Positions 13,147 through 19,993 of a DNA stretch of 20,016 nucleotides are shown piece by piece. The stretch is taken from positions 1 to 20,016 of the forward strand of contig CAYVQU010000094.1 in the NCBI GenBank assembly GCA_964453155.1. The letters are read 5' to 3'. This DNA comes from CAYVQU01 sp964453155. GTDB taxonomy: Bacteria; Chloroflexota; Anaerolineae; Anaerolineales; UBA11858. Numbering within the stretch: position 1 is the stretch's first letter; each line of letters opens with the position of its first letter. The notes beneath the pieces were generated by a model. That model was not told the DNA's origin. It did no database searches and was given only the letters and a program-made list of their open reading frames with translations. The position numbers and the translations under genes were made by a program.

Positions 13147-13152
13147 ATTATA
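13147..13152 (-). promoter_or_regulatory. -10 box candidate for the leader RNA
   Basis: A perfect TATAAT on the minus strand lies about 80 bp before the proposed RNA domain. The matching -35 position (about 13170-13175) is poor and falls on the edge of the 18-bp palindrome, which suggests control by a bound protein. Confidence 0.35.
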
Positions 13153-13156
13153 GCCA

Positions 13157-13174
13157 ATATGACTGCAGTCATAT
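13157..13174. promoter_or_regulatory. 18-bp perfect palindrome, operator candidate
   Basis: ATATGACTGCAGTCATAT is a perfect dyad located between a minus-strand -10 box (13147-13152) and the plus-strand degV promoter (from 13191). I do not know the regulator. It could control one or both directions. Confidence 0.5.
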
Positions 13175-13190
13175 CCTTGATTACCATGCG

Positions 13191-13219
13191 TTGACCCACT
13201 AAAAAATGTATGCTAAAGT
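13191..13219 (+). promoter_or_regulatory. Promoter of the DegV family gene
   Basis: TTGACC (13191-13196) and TAAAGT (13214-13219) are 17 bp apart, with an extended -10 TG at 13211-13212. The predicted start near 13226 leaves a leader of about 85 nt before the ATG at 13311. Confidence 0.55.
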
Positions 13220-13310
13220 TTGCCATCCTTGTTTAAGTTTGGGCAAATTGAGTAGAAATGAGCAGTTAACGGAGGGGTAGGCCGGGTAATGACTGCGAAG
13301 GAGAGAAGAA

Positions 13311-14183
13311 ATGCAAATCGTTACCGATAGCGGCACAGATATTGTTCTGACCCCCGAAGAAAAAGAAGATTTGAATGTCCATATTGTTCCCCTGGTGGTG
13401 ACCTTGGATGGGAAATCATACCGCGAAGGGTTAGATATCGAACCAGCCGAATTCTACGACCTATTAGACGCCAGCGAAAACATGCCGGTCACTTCACAGC
13501 CCTCCGCGGGTGATTTTGCGGACGTTTATCGCAAACTGGCGCAAACCGATCCGGATATTTTGTCGGTCCACATGACCTCGGGGTTGAGCGGAACCTATAC
13601 TTCCGCCCTACAAGGCGCTGAACTCGTTCCCGAAGCCAATGTGACCCATTTTGACACCAAAACGCTCTCGGCCGCCACGGGTTGGCAAGTCAAAGCTGCG
13701 GCCCAAGCAATTAAGGCTGACTGGCCAGTTGATAAGACCCTGGCAATGATCAAACGTCTCGGCGATGCCAGTGAGAGCATGTACACCTTAAAAGAACTCA
13801 AATATTTAATCAATGGCGGGCGGATCAGTCATATGAAAGGGTTGATTGCCTCATTATTAAATATCAAACCAATGATCGGGGTTGAAAAAGTAAACGGCAC
13901 CTACATTCAGCTGGGGCAGGCTCGAACATTCAAAAAAGCCATCGAAGGCTTAGTTGACAAAGTTAAAGGTTATCACCCTCCGGGCACAGAACTATACATT
14001 CAGGTATTGCATTCGTTTAACCCCGAAGGCGGCGCCCAACTCCGCGGTTTACTCGACAAAACCTTCAAATGCACCTGGCTCCCGATGGGTCCGATGTCGT
14101 TGGTTTTAGGCGCCCACACTGGCCGCACAATGATTGGGGTTGCGTTTGCACCGCTAGAGGTTGTGTCTGAGGTGCCAGCTTAG
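13311..14183 (+). CDS. DegV family protein (FakB-like fatty acid binding)
   Basis: The 290-residue protein is a full-length DegV family member. It starts MQIVTDSGTDI, has the lipid-contacting TSQPS (61-65) and the MTSGLSGTYTSA loop (89-99) in the N-terminal domain, and the family motif LKYLINGGRIS (163-173) in the C-terminal domain. In Firmicutes, FakB proteins present exogenous fatty acids to the kinase FakA for phosphorylation in phospholipid synthesis. That role is likely but not shown here, as no fakA (DAK-type) gene is in the window. AAGGAG stands well before the ATG. The gene has its own promoter (13191-13219) and an intrinsic terminator (14220-14249), so it is a single transcription unit. 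Confidence 0.88.
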   Translation: MQIVTDSGTDIVLTPEEKEDLNVHIVPLVVTLDGKSYREGLDIEPAEFYDLLDASENMPVTSQPSAGDFADVYRKLAQTDPDILSVHMTSGLSGTYTSALQGAELVPEANVTHFDTKTLSAATGWQVKAAAQAIKADWPVDKTLAMIKRLGDASESMYTLKELKYLINGGRISHMKGLIASLLNIKPMIGVEKVNGTYIQLGQARTFKKAIEGLVDKVKGYHPPGTELYIQVLHSFNPEGGAQLRGLLDKTFKCTWLPMGPMSLVLGAHTGRTMIGVAFAPLEVVSEVPA

Positions 14184-14219
14184 GCTATAAGATCAGAATA
14201 TATTTTTTACGGTAAAATT

Positions 14220-14249
14220 ACCGGGGATCGGAAACGGTCCCCGGTTTTG
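14220..14249 (+). terminator. Intrinsic terminator after the DegV gene
   Basis: ACCGGGGA (14220-14227) pairs with TCCCCGGT (14238-14245), extended by TCG with CGG around a GAAA tetraloop, giving an 11-pair stem with one wobble. A short T run follows. Confidence 0.8.
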
Positions 14250-14391
14250 CGTTTCGCAAACCACTTGCGCTCAACTCACTGCAATGGGCTTACGCCAGGT
14301 ACGTTGATCATACGATCGGCGTTATTTGGCGTTCATATTTTTAACCATGAATCAACAAATGATGAGCGACTTCGGAATTGGATAAAAAGAA

Positions 14392-15387
14392 ATGGAACCA
14401 AAAATTGTAAAGCGATATAGCGATAAGATATTGCACGCCGCAATGGCGTGTTTTGAGATTGAAGCTGACAAAATTGAATTACTCGATGGTTTTGAGAGTT
14501 TTATTTATGAGTTTAGCCGTGGGGATGGTGACTTCATCTTGCGGATTGGTCACAGTCTGCGGCGGACCCCGGAACTGATCGCTGGGGAGGTCGATTGGAT
14601 CAATTATCTGGCCGATGGTGGCGCCAATGTGGCGCGGGGAATTCTCTCCAAAGATGGGAATCTGGTCGAGGCTATTGATGATGGGCACGGCGACCAGTTT
14701 CTGGCGACGGCTTTTGAACGCGCTCCCGGTGGTCCCGCCTGGGAACAAGAAATCCCTGAGAATTTTGTGACTCATTATGGCCAGGTTTTGGGTCGGATTC
14801 ACCGCTTGACGAAAGATTATGTCCCCACTGATCCAGTCTGGCGGCGGTTCGACTGGGATGCGCCTGGCAACCTGGAAATTGAGGATTGGTTGCCATCTTC
14901 AGAGACCGCGGTCCTCCAAAAATTCCAGGAATTGATGCCCTACTTCAGGACCCTGCCCAAGGATCGGGATGGTTATGGCCTCATCCACCAAGATGCTCAC
15001 GGTGGGAATTTCTTCGTCCACGAAGGGCAAATCACCCTGTTTGATTTCGATGACTGCGTCTACGGCTGGTTCATCTATGATATCGCCATGGTTTTTTTCT
15101 ATGAACTGATGTGGCGAGTCGCAGATCGGGCCGCGGTAGAGCGATTCTGCCACGAGTTTATGGCCGGGTATCGTCATGAAAACGATCTCGATTCCAAATG
15201 GCTGGCAGCCATCCCCTATTTCCTAAAACTGCGCGAAATCGATCTCTACACCCTCATCCATCGCAGCTTCGATATGGAAAATCTAGATGATGAATGGTGC
15301 TTAAACTATATGAACGGGCGTAAGGAAAAAATTAAAAACGGGGTGCCGTTCATTGAGTTTGACTGGGAATCTTTAGCACGGACCTAA
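14392..15387 (+). CDS. Aminoglycoside phosphotransferase (APH) family kinase
   Basis: The 331-residue protein has the protein-kinase-like fold of the APH/choline kinase group. The catalytic loop is LIHQDAHGGNFF (His199, Asp201, Asn206) and the metal-binding loop is LFDFDDC (Asp218 to Asp221). The N-lobe has FILRIG, with Arg51 where a Lys is often found, and an acidic helix residue (Glu66 in ELIAGEVDWI). It transfers phosphate from ATP to a small hydroxyl-bearing molecule in the cytosol. Substrate prediction is not possible: family members act on aminoglycosides, homoserine, choline or sugars, and nothing nearby points to resistance. It starts at ATG 14392 with a weak GGATAAAAAG upstream. A strong hairpin lies between it and the convergent hemolysin III gene. 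Confidence 0.82.
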   Translation: MEPKIVKRYSDKILHAAMACFEIEADKIELLDGFESFIYEFSRGDGDFILRIGHSLRRTPELIAGEVDWINYLADGGANVARGILSKDGNLVEAIDDGHGDQFLATAFERAPGGPAWEQEIPENFVTHYGQVLGRIHRLTKDYVPTDPVWRRFDWDAPGNLEIEDWLPSSETAVLQKFQELMPYFRTLPKDRDGYGLIHQDAHGGNFFVHEGQITLFDFDDCVYGWFIYDIAMVFFYELMWRVADRAAVERFCHEFMAGYRHENDLDSKWLAAIPYFLKLREIDLYTLIHRSFDMENLDDEWCLNYMNGRKEKIKNGVPFIEFDWESLART

Positions 15388-15409
15388 ATCTTTTATGGAC
15401 GCAGATGAA

Positions 15410-15464
15410 CGCGGATAAACGCAGATTACGACGTAAAATCAACGTGTATCTGCGTTTATTCGCG
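15410..15464. repeat. Hairpin repeat between convergent genes (ACGCAGAT family)
   Basis: CGCGGATAAACGCAGAT (15410-15426) pairs with ATCTGCGTTTATTCGCG (15448-15464) at 16 of 17 positions around a 21-nt loop. A further phrase GACGCAGATGAACG precedes it. Related arms occur at 8328-8347 and 19448-19521. The position between convergent stops suits a two-way terminator. Confidence 0.65.
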
Positions 15465-15472
15465 CCCCTTTA

Positions 15473-16123
15473 TCAAACTAATTGCATCACTGAGAAAAAG
15501 TGAAACACACTACCCCCAATCACGAACAGATGCCAGATGGCGTGGCTAAAGGGCAAACCGCGCCATTTGTAGAAGATGATCCCGGAGGTGTAGAAAATAC
15601 CACCAACAATTAAGAAGATCAAACTCAGGGTACCGATCACCCCCATCGCTTTGCCGAAAACAAGCAAGGCAAACCAGCCCATCACGACATACAGCCAGAC
15701 CGGTGGCTTGGCGAACTTCTTCGTCAAGGTCAGTTTGGCGATCAAAATGATCAGGGCAATCCCCCACACCAAACCGAAAGTGATCCACCCAAAGAGGCCG
15801 CGTAATTTGGTCAACAAAAATGGCGTATAGGTGCCAGCGATCAAGATAAAAATGGCGGCGTGATCCAGGCGCTGCAGCAAGGCGTTGCCGCGCGTTTTCG
15901 GGGTGCTGTGATACACCGTCGAGGCCAGATAGAGCAAAATCAGCGAGATGCCGTAAACGATGACCCCGCCGAGATACCAGGGGTCGCCAGACTTAACCGC
16001 CTGCATGATGAGGGCCACCAGTCCCGCGATGCTCAATCCTACCCCGATGGCATGGGTCGCACTGTTGGCAATGACTTCGTGAAATGAGAATGATTTATCG
16101 ATATTATCGGTTTTGTAAGGCAT
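15473..16123 (-). CDS. Hemolysin III family membrane protein (PAQR-like)
   Basis: The 216-residue protein has seven predicted transmembrane helices and the family's metal-site motifs: Ser and His in STVYHSTPKTRG, Asp in RLDHAAIFILIAGTYTPF, and two His in HAIWHLFVIGGSVFHFF. These match the Hly-III/YqfA branch of the PAQR superfamily. Despite the name, most members are not toxins; proposed roles include membrane lipid homeostasis and possibly a ceramidase-like hydrolase activity. The upstream Met at 16153 would add ten residues, but GGAG stands six bases before the internal ATG at 16123 (MPYKTDNIDKSFSFHEVIAN), so I use that. It is transcribed alone, away from the SnoaL-like gene. Confidence 0.85.
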   Translation of the reverse strand: MPYKTDNIDKSFSFHEVIANSATHAIGVGLSIAGLVALIMQAVKSGDPWYLGGVIVYGISLILLYLASTVYHSTPKTRGNALLQRLDHAAIFILIAGTYTPFLLTKLRGLFGWITFGLVWGIALIILIAKLTLTKKFAKPPVWLYVVMGWFALLVFGKAMGVIGTLSLIFLIVGGIFYTSGIIFYKWRGLPFSHAIWHLFVIGGSVFHFFSVMQLV

Positions 16124-16222
16124 GGGTTTCTCCAATTTTAGGGATGATCCCATCTTATCCTGATTGATGTCCAGTTGCCTGAAAGCTAGCTAACAATTGG
16201 CAATCAGTTGGGTAGTTTATTG

Positions 16223-16284
16223 GTTGGATGGTTTGTTAGTTGTGTCAAACCAACAATCTATCCAACCATCCAACTTGTTTTTTG
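16223..16284. repeat. Inverted repeat with T tract in a divergent intergenic region
   Basis: GTTGGATGGTT (16223-16233) pairs with AACCATCCAAC (16264-16274), and TTGTTTTTTG follows on the plus strand. The surroundings repeat GGTTGGAT and ATCCAACC phrases. It looks like a terminator or attenuator on the plus strand, yet no plus-strand gene lies just upstream. The remainder of the 16124-16358 gap shows no other clear feature. Confidence 0.5.
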
Positions 16285-16358
16285 AACTCGAACTCCTTCT
16301 CCCCCGTATTTCAAGTGGGTTTAACGGAAACCAAACAACCTTTTAGAGGAGCTACCCA

Positions 16359-16757
16359 ATGAGCGATAAACAATTCTTCCTTGAATTCTTTGAAACCTAT
16401 TTCGCCCAACAAGCCGGATTCAACGGTGATCATTTACTGGATTACTGGCACCCCAACGGGATAATGCACATTGTTGGGAATGCCGGAGAGTTCCGCACCA
16501 CGACGATTGAAGACCAGATCAAAGGCATGCAGGCCGCCCGGGAGCGGATGCCCGACCTGAAAGTCGATTTTGTCATCGATGAGATCGAGCAAATTGCGAT
16601 CCACGATGACTTGATTGCCTCCATCCATGTCCGTTACCGAATGGTCTTTCCGGAAGGATATGGTCAACATCGCACTTTCTTCAATCTGGCTAATATTAAT
16701 GGGAAATGGGGTGTTGTCCACGCGTTGGACCGCGGGGTTGAGGTGTTACCGGAGTAA
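16359..16757 (+). CDS. SnoaL-like (NTF2 fold) protein
   Basis: The 132-residue protein has the cone-shaped NTF2-like fold pattern: an N-terminal helix pair (FFLEFFETYFAQQ), HPNGIMHIVGNAGEFRT, a middle helix (IEDQIKGMQAARERMPDLKVDF) and a final sheet (ASIHVRYRMVFPEGYGQHRTFFNLANINGKWGVVHALD). This matches SnoaL-like polyketide cyclase-type proteins, most of which are of unknown function; some are isomerases, cyclases or hydrolases for small hydrophobic compounds. AGGAG stands well placed before ATG 16359. No biosynthetic cluster surrounds it, so a polyketide role is not supported. Confidence 0.75.
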   Translation: MSDKQFFLEFFETYFAQQAGFNGDHLLDYWHPNGIMHIVGNAGEFRTTTIEDQIKGMQAARERMPDLKVDFVIDEIEQIAIHDDLIASIHVRYRMVFPEGYGQHRTFFNLANINGKWGVVHALDRGVEVLPE

Positions 16758-16910
16758 CTTTCACAATGTCGTGCCAATGTCGGGTTGGCGACATGGTGAA
16801 TCTGAGTTTGGATCGCTATACTGTGGCAAAATTACCTGAAAGCTGACAGGCAAAATCAGGGCTGAGGGACCGGCCAATTCCTCAACCAACAAATAACAAA
16901 GGAATTTGCC

Positions 16911-17501
16911 ATGAACCAACCAGATATCGGACAAAAAGTCGTTGAACTGCGCAGCCAAAAGAATCTGACCCAAGAGAAGTTGGCCGAGTATTGCGAGGTG
17001 AGTACCCGTACAATTCAACGCATCGAAAGCGGCGAAGTTGAACCCCGCGTTTTTACCCGCAACACCTTGAGCAATATCTTGGAATTCGATTTTGGTCAAA
17101 ATAATACGGAAAACGAAAACCTGTGGTTAACTGTCCTGCACCTGAGCAATATGTTTCTGATCGTTTTGATCCCGCTGCTGCTGTGGTCCTGGAAGAAAAA
17201 TCAGAGTTTCAAAATCGATCGACAGGGCCGGCAAGTGCTCAACTTTCAGATCACGATGACGATTATTTTGTTCGCAGTGGTCTTTGTTTTGATGTTCGCC
17301 CCGGTCGCACTGGCTTTTATGGGTGAATCCGGACTCAATACGACCGAAGGTGGACCATTTTTTTTGCTGATTGTGATGTGCGGCACTTCGCCGCTCCTGC
17401 TGGTGGGATTATTCGCGACCTATCAAGGCATCGTCAACACGTTACGAGCCCTCTCCGACAAACCCGTTCACTATCCCCTGAGCATCCAATTTTTAAACTA
17501 A
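16911..17501 (+). CDS. XRE family HTH protein with C-terminal membrane segments (DUF4870-like)
   Basis: Residues about 6-60 form an XRE/Cro helix-turn-helix (VVELRSQKNLTQEKLAEYCEVSTRTIQRIESGEVEPRVFTRNTLSNILEF). The rest holds three or four transmembrane segments (about 70-93, 112-135, 148-172), with WLTVLHLSNMFLIVLIPLLLWSW and RQVLNFQITMTI resembling the DUF4870 domain. This makes a membrane-bound DNA-binding protein, a layout seen in small Bacteroidota and Chloroflexota proteins that may sense envelope state; the signal and targets are unknown. AAGGAA stands eight bases before ATG 16911. A TATACT at 16817-16822 could be its -10 box. Its stop overlaps the start of a hairpin that ends the convergent gene. 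Confidence 0.78.
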   Translation: MNQPDIGQKVVELRSQKNLTQEKLAEYCEVSTRTIQRIESGEVEPRVFTRNTLSNILEFDFGQNNTENENLWLTVLHLSNMFLIVLIPLLLWSWKKNQSFKIDRQGRQVLNFQITMTIILFAVVFVLMFAPVALAFMGESGLNTTEGGPFFLLIVMCGTSPLLLVGLFATYQGIVNTLRALSDKPVHYPLSIQFLN

Positions 17502-17529
17502 AGAAAAACCCCGCTGCTAAGGGCGGGGT
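17502..17529 (-). terminator. Intrinsic terminator of the cysteine-synthase-like gene, shared by convergent genes
   Basis: ACCCCGC (17508-17514) and GCGGGGT (17523-17529) form a GC-rich stem around eight bases. Read on the minus strand the stem is followed by TTTTTCTTT, a good U tract, so it ends the gene whose stop is at 17539. It can also form in transcripts of the plus-strand gene ending at 17501. Confidence 0.82.
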
Positions 17530-17538
17530 CCTTCCCTT

Positions 17539-18537
17539 TTAAACTACATAATGCTCGTGCGGATACTCGGCGAAATAACGATCGCGCCGGTCGACTAAAA
17601 CGGTAACAATTCGAGAGCCGGGTTCCATTTTCTTGGCCATCTGAACTGCCGCATACACATTGGCCCCCGATGACATGCCGCAAAATAAGCCTTCTTCGCG
17701 GCACAGACGGTCAGCCATGTTTTTGGCATCTGCATTGCGGACCACAACCTCATGATCCAAAATATTGTTCTCTAAGACATCTTCGATCAAAAAGCGCATT
17801 TCGGGCGCGCCAAATTTTTGCAGAGCCTGGTGAACGGCCCGGGAGTGAACCCATTCCAGGCGGGGGTCATCCGTCGGGACAACCCCAGACACGATCAAGT
17901 TTGGGTTGGCCGATTTCAGGGTTTCTGCTACCCCCAGGAGAGTACCCCCGGTACCGATGGAAGCCACCCAGGCATCGACTTTGCCATCCAGTTGAGCCAC
18001 AATCTCCCGGCCAGTACCGTTACGATGAGCCGCGGTATTATCGGGATTACAGAGCTGATTCGACCACCACACAGCAGGATCGTTTTGTCCAAGTTCATAG
18101 CACTGCGTCATCCGAATGGCCACAAACGCGGCAGCTTTTTCCACCGGGCTGAGTGAATCCAAATTGGGAAGATGATCATCCAGATCAATGGGGGTGACAT
18201 GGCAGCCATACAAACGCCCGATCCGAATTCGATCCGCCGGGTTATAGGCACTTGAGAGTTGGGCGGGGAGGAAAAGCTGCACCCGATAGCCCTTCACCGC
18301 GCCTACAAAGGCCAATGCCGGTCCGGTATTGCCCGTCGATTGATCGACAATCGTCCCACCGGGCTTCAGTTCTCCCCTCCGTTCAGCCGCGGAGATCATC
18401 TCTAACGCCATCCGATCTTTGATGCTGCCGCCCGGATTCATAAACTCGCATTTGACATAGATTTCGACCTCATCATTTTCAACCACATGGTTAAGTTTCA
18501 GCAGGGGGGTATTACCAATATGATCCAGGATATTCAT
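17539..18537 (-). CDS. PLP-dependent cysteine synthase / cystathionine beta-synthase family enzyme
   Basis: The 332-residue protein is a fold-type II PLP enzyme. Visible are IGNTPLLKL (7-15), the PLP lysine Lys40 in NPGGSIKDR, the substrate loop STGNTG (67-72), the phosphate-binding GTGGT (194-198) and GMSSGAN (286-292). The family makes cysteine from O-acetylserine or O-phosphoserine and sulfide, or cystathionine from homocysteine and serine. The exact substrate is unsure. The sequence carries an unusual insert with many Trp, Asn and Gln (about 121-168), and the usual C-terminal GERY-type motif reads VDRRDRYFAEYPHEHYVV. GGAG stands eight bases before the ATG, and a good terminator follows. 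It diverges from a TauE/SafE permease, a possible sulfur link. Confidence 0.82.
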   Translation of the reverse strand: MNILDHIGNTPLLKLNHVVENDEVEIYVKCEFMNPGGSIKDRMALEMISAAERRGELKPGGTIVDQSTGNTGPALAFVGAVKGYRVQLFLPAQLSSAYNPADRIRIGRLYGCHVTPIDLDDHLPNLDSLSPVEKAAAFVAIRMTQCYELGQNDPAVWWSNQLCNPDNTAAHRNGTGREIVAQLDGKVDAWVASIGTGGTLLGVAETLKSANPNLIVSGVVPTDDPRLEWVHSRAVHQALQKFGAPEMRFLIEDVLENNILDHEVVVRNADAKNMADRLCREEGLFCGMSSGANVYAAVQMAKKMEPGSRIVTVLVDRRDRYFAEYPHEHYVV

Positions 18538-18556
18538 TTATCTCTCCATAAAGAAC

Positions 18557-18628
18557 AACCGCAGAGACCGCTGAGATCGCGAACAAAACCATAAAATATT
18601 CTCAGCGAGCTTTGCGCTCTCCGCGGTT
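18557..18628. repeat. Inverted repeat between divergent genes (CTCTGCGG family)
   Basis: AACCGCAGAGA (18557-18567) pairs with TCTCCGCGGTT (18618-18628) at 10 of 11 positions, and GCTGAGA (18570-18576) pairs with TCTCAGC (18600-18606). The phrases resemble those at 5295-5363 and 8440-8470. Confidence 0.6.
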
Positions 18629-18669
18629 AATAACATGGCAGTATTGTACAGCATCCCTCCTCCGAAAGG

Positions 18670-18675
18670 TATAAT
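18670..18675 (+). promoter_or_regulatory. -10 box for the TauE/SafE gene
   Basis: A perfect TATAAT stands 17 bp before the ATG at 18693. The best -35 candidate, TTGTAC at 18644-18649, is 20 bp away, longer than usual. A start near 18682 leaves a very short leader with a GAGAGA ribosome-binding site. Confidence 0.4.
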
Positions 18676-18692
18676 CTCCAGAGAGAGAAATC

Positions 18693-19427
18693 ATGCTGCT
18701 AAAACTCATTCTCATCGGACTACTCACCGGCACATTGATCGGTACCGTCGGCGTTGGGGGCATCTTGCTGACACCCTTGCTGTTGTTTTTCATCGGCACC
18801 GAATTGCACATCGCCCAGGCGACCAGCAGTTTTAGCTTCTTGTTCACCGGCATCATGGGGGCCTATTTCTACGCCCGGTATAAATCCATTGCCTGGGATC
18901 AGGTCGGTTGGCTCAGCCTGGGCATCCTGCCGGCCGCGATTCTTGGAGCGCGAGTCAATACCCTCTTGCCCAGCGGTATTTTAACAATCATCCTGGCAGC
19001 TCTAATCATCTTTTCGGGCTACAATGCCCTCGCCAAACGAAAAACGGCTGCGGATTCCAGATCCAGCTTACCAAAAATAGTGCTCATTTTGATCGGCGTT
19101 GGCGTTGGCTTCGGTTCCGCATTAACTGGCACCGGCGGCCCGGTTTTATTGGTCCCCACATTGTTATTGTTCCAATATCTCCCCTTGGCGGCAGTTGGAA
19201 TCAGTCAGGCCATCCAATTGCCGATCGCTGTTTTTGCTACTATCGGATTTATCCTGTATGGCCAAATTGATTTTCGCTTGGGCGTTATCTTGGGCCTGGT
19301 TCAATCAGCGGGTGTGATTCTCGGCGGCAAAATCGCTCACACCCTGCCCCATGAAAAATTACGGCTTGTGGTAGCCACCACTCTGGTTGGGGTTGGTTTG
19401 TTGATGATTATTCGAGTATTCTTATGA
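18693..19427 (+). CDS. TauE/SafE (sulfite exporter) family permease
   Basis: The 244-residue protein has about eight transmembrane helices in two homologous halves. Each half starts with a Gly-rich hairpin: GLLTGTLIGTVGVGGILLTPLLLFF with QATSSFSFLFTG, and GVGVGFGSALTGTGGPVLLVPTLL with GISQAIQLPIAV. This is the pattern of the TauE/SafE (DUF81) family, which moves sulfur-containing or other small anions across the inner membrane. The substrate is not predictable for most members. The divergent cysteine-synthase-like gene makes a sulfur compound possible. A GAGAGA sequence precedes the ATG. A hairpin with a T tract after the stop is the likely terminator. Confidence 0.88.
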   Translation: MLLKLILIGLLTGTLIGTVGVGGILLTPLLLFFIGTELHIAQATSSFSFLFTGIMGAYFYARYKSIAWDQVGWLSLGILPAAILGARVNTLLPSGILTIILAALIIFSGYNALAKRKTAADSRSSLPKIVLILIGVGVGFGSALTGTGGPVLLVPTLLLFQYLPLAAVGISQAIQLPIAVFATIGFILYGQIDFRLGVILGLVQSAGVILGGKIAHTLPHEKLRLVVATTLVGVGLLMIIRVFL

Positions 19428-19447
19428 GTTCTTACCCTATTTTTTGG

Positions 19448-19530
19448 GGACGCAGATCAACGCAGAAAACGCAGATATTTTAAATTGATTTTATCTGCGT
19501 GAATCAGCGTCATCTGCGTCCAATTTTTTC
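19448..19530. repeat. Inverted repeat with T tract after the TauE/SafE gene (ACGCAGAT family)
   Basis: The left arm (19448-19477) starts GGACGCAGAT and ends ACGCAGATA. The right arm (19492-19521) is TATCTGCGT through ATCTGCGTCC. The outer 10 and inner 9 positions pair perfectly with mismatches between. AATTTTTTC follows, so on the plus strand the repeat also looks like an intrinsic terminator for the permease gene. Confidence 0.6.
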
Positions 19531-19567
19531 ATCTTTTTCCCGAGTTGGTTGATTAAAAGGAACCCCG

Positions 19568-19984
19568 ATGGATTATAAAACCTACCGCCAGAAGTTCTAC
19601 ACCGATCCACCCCCAGAGCCCCGCTATAACTTTCAAGGCGCAATGTGGGTGGCATTGTTTTACGAAGATTATTTCCCCGCAGTCAAATACTACACCCAGG
19701 TTCTCGGTCCCCCGGTCTACGTTGAAGGGGACAACACCCACGGTTGGCGGATCGGTGATGGCTGGCTGACCCTATTCCCCAGTAAAGATGGCAATCCCCG
19801 CAACGTAGAAGTCAACTTCGTCGTCGCCACCCCCGCCGAAGCCGAGGCCCTACAGGCCGCCTTCATCGCCGCAGGCGGCACCGGCGAACCGCCGTCAGAC
19901 GAATTGATGTACGAACCCATCCGTTTTTGTGCGGTCACTGATCCATTTGGGGTCAGTTTGTTGATTAGAGTCTATTCACAATAA
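19568..19984 (+). CDS. VOC superfamily (glyoxalase/bleomycin resistance-like) protein
   Basis: The 138-residue protein has the vicinal oxygen chelate pattern: MWVALFYEDYFPAVKYYTQVLGPPVYVEGDN as the first beta-alpha-beta unit, HGWRIGDGWLTLFPS, then NVEVNFVVATPAEAEALQAAFIAAGG and RFCAVTDPFGVSLLIRVYS as the second unit. Such proteins bind a metal or a small ligand and include glyoxalases, dioxygenases and antibiotic-binding proteins. The usual metal His and Glu positions are not clearly kept (no His in the first strand), so this may be a ligand-binding or non-enzymatic member. AAGGAA stands eight bases before ATG 19568. The next gene starts nine bases after its stop, suggesting an operon. Confidence 0.75.
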   Translation: MDYKTYRQKFYTDPPPEPRYNFQGAMWVALFYEDYFPAVKYYTQVLGPPVYVEGDNTHGWRIGDGWLTLFPSKDGNPRNVEVNFVVATPAEAEALQAAFIAAGGTGEPPSDELMYEPIRFCAVTDPFGVSLLIRVYSQ

Positions 19985-19993
19985 GGGGTGAAC

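Noticed and set aside
14392..15387. Antibiotic resistance gene reading of the APH family protein
   Set aside because: The family covers many metabolic kinases, and no mobile element or other resistance gene is near.
17670..18156. Open frames of 112-160 codons on the plus strand
   Set aside because: Antisense shadows of the cysteine-synthase-like gene; their composition is low-complexity and Pro/Arg/Gln-rich.
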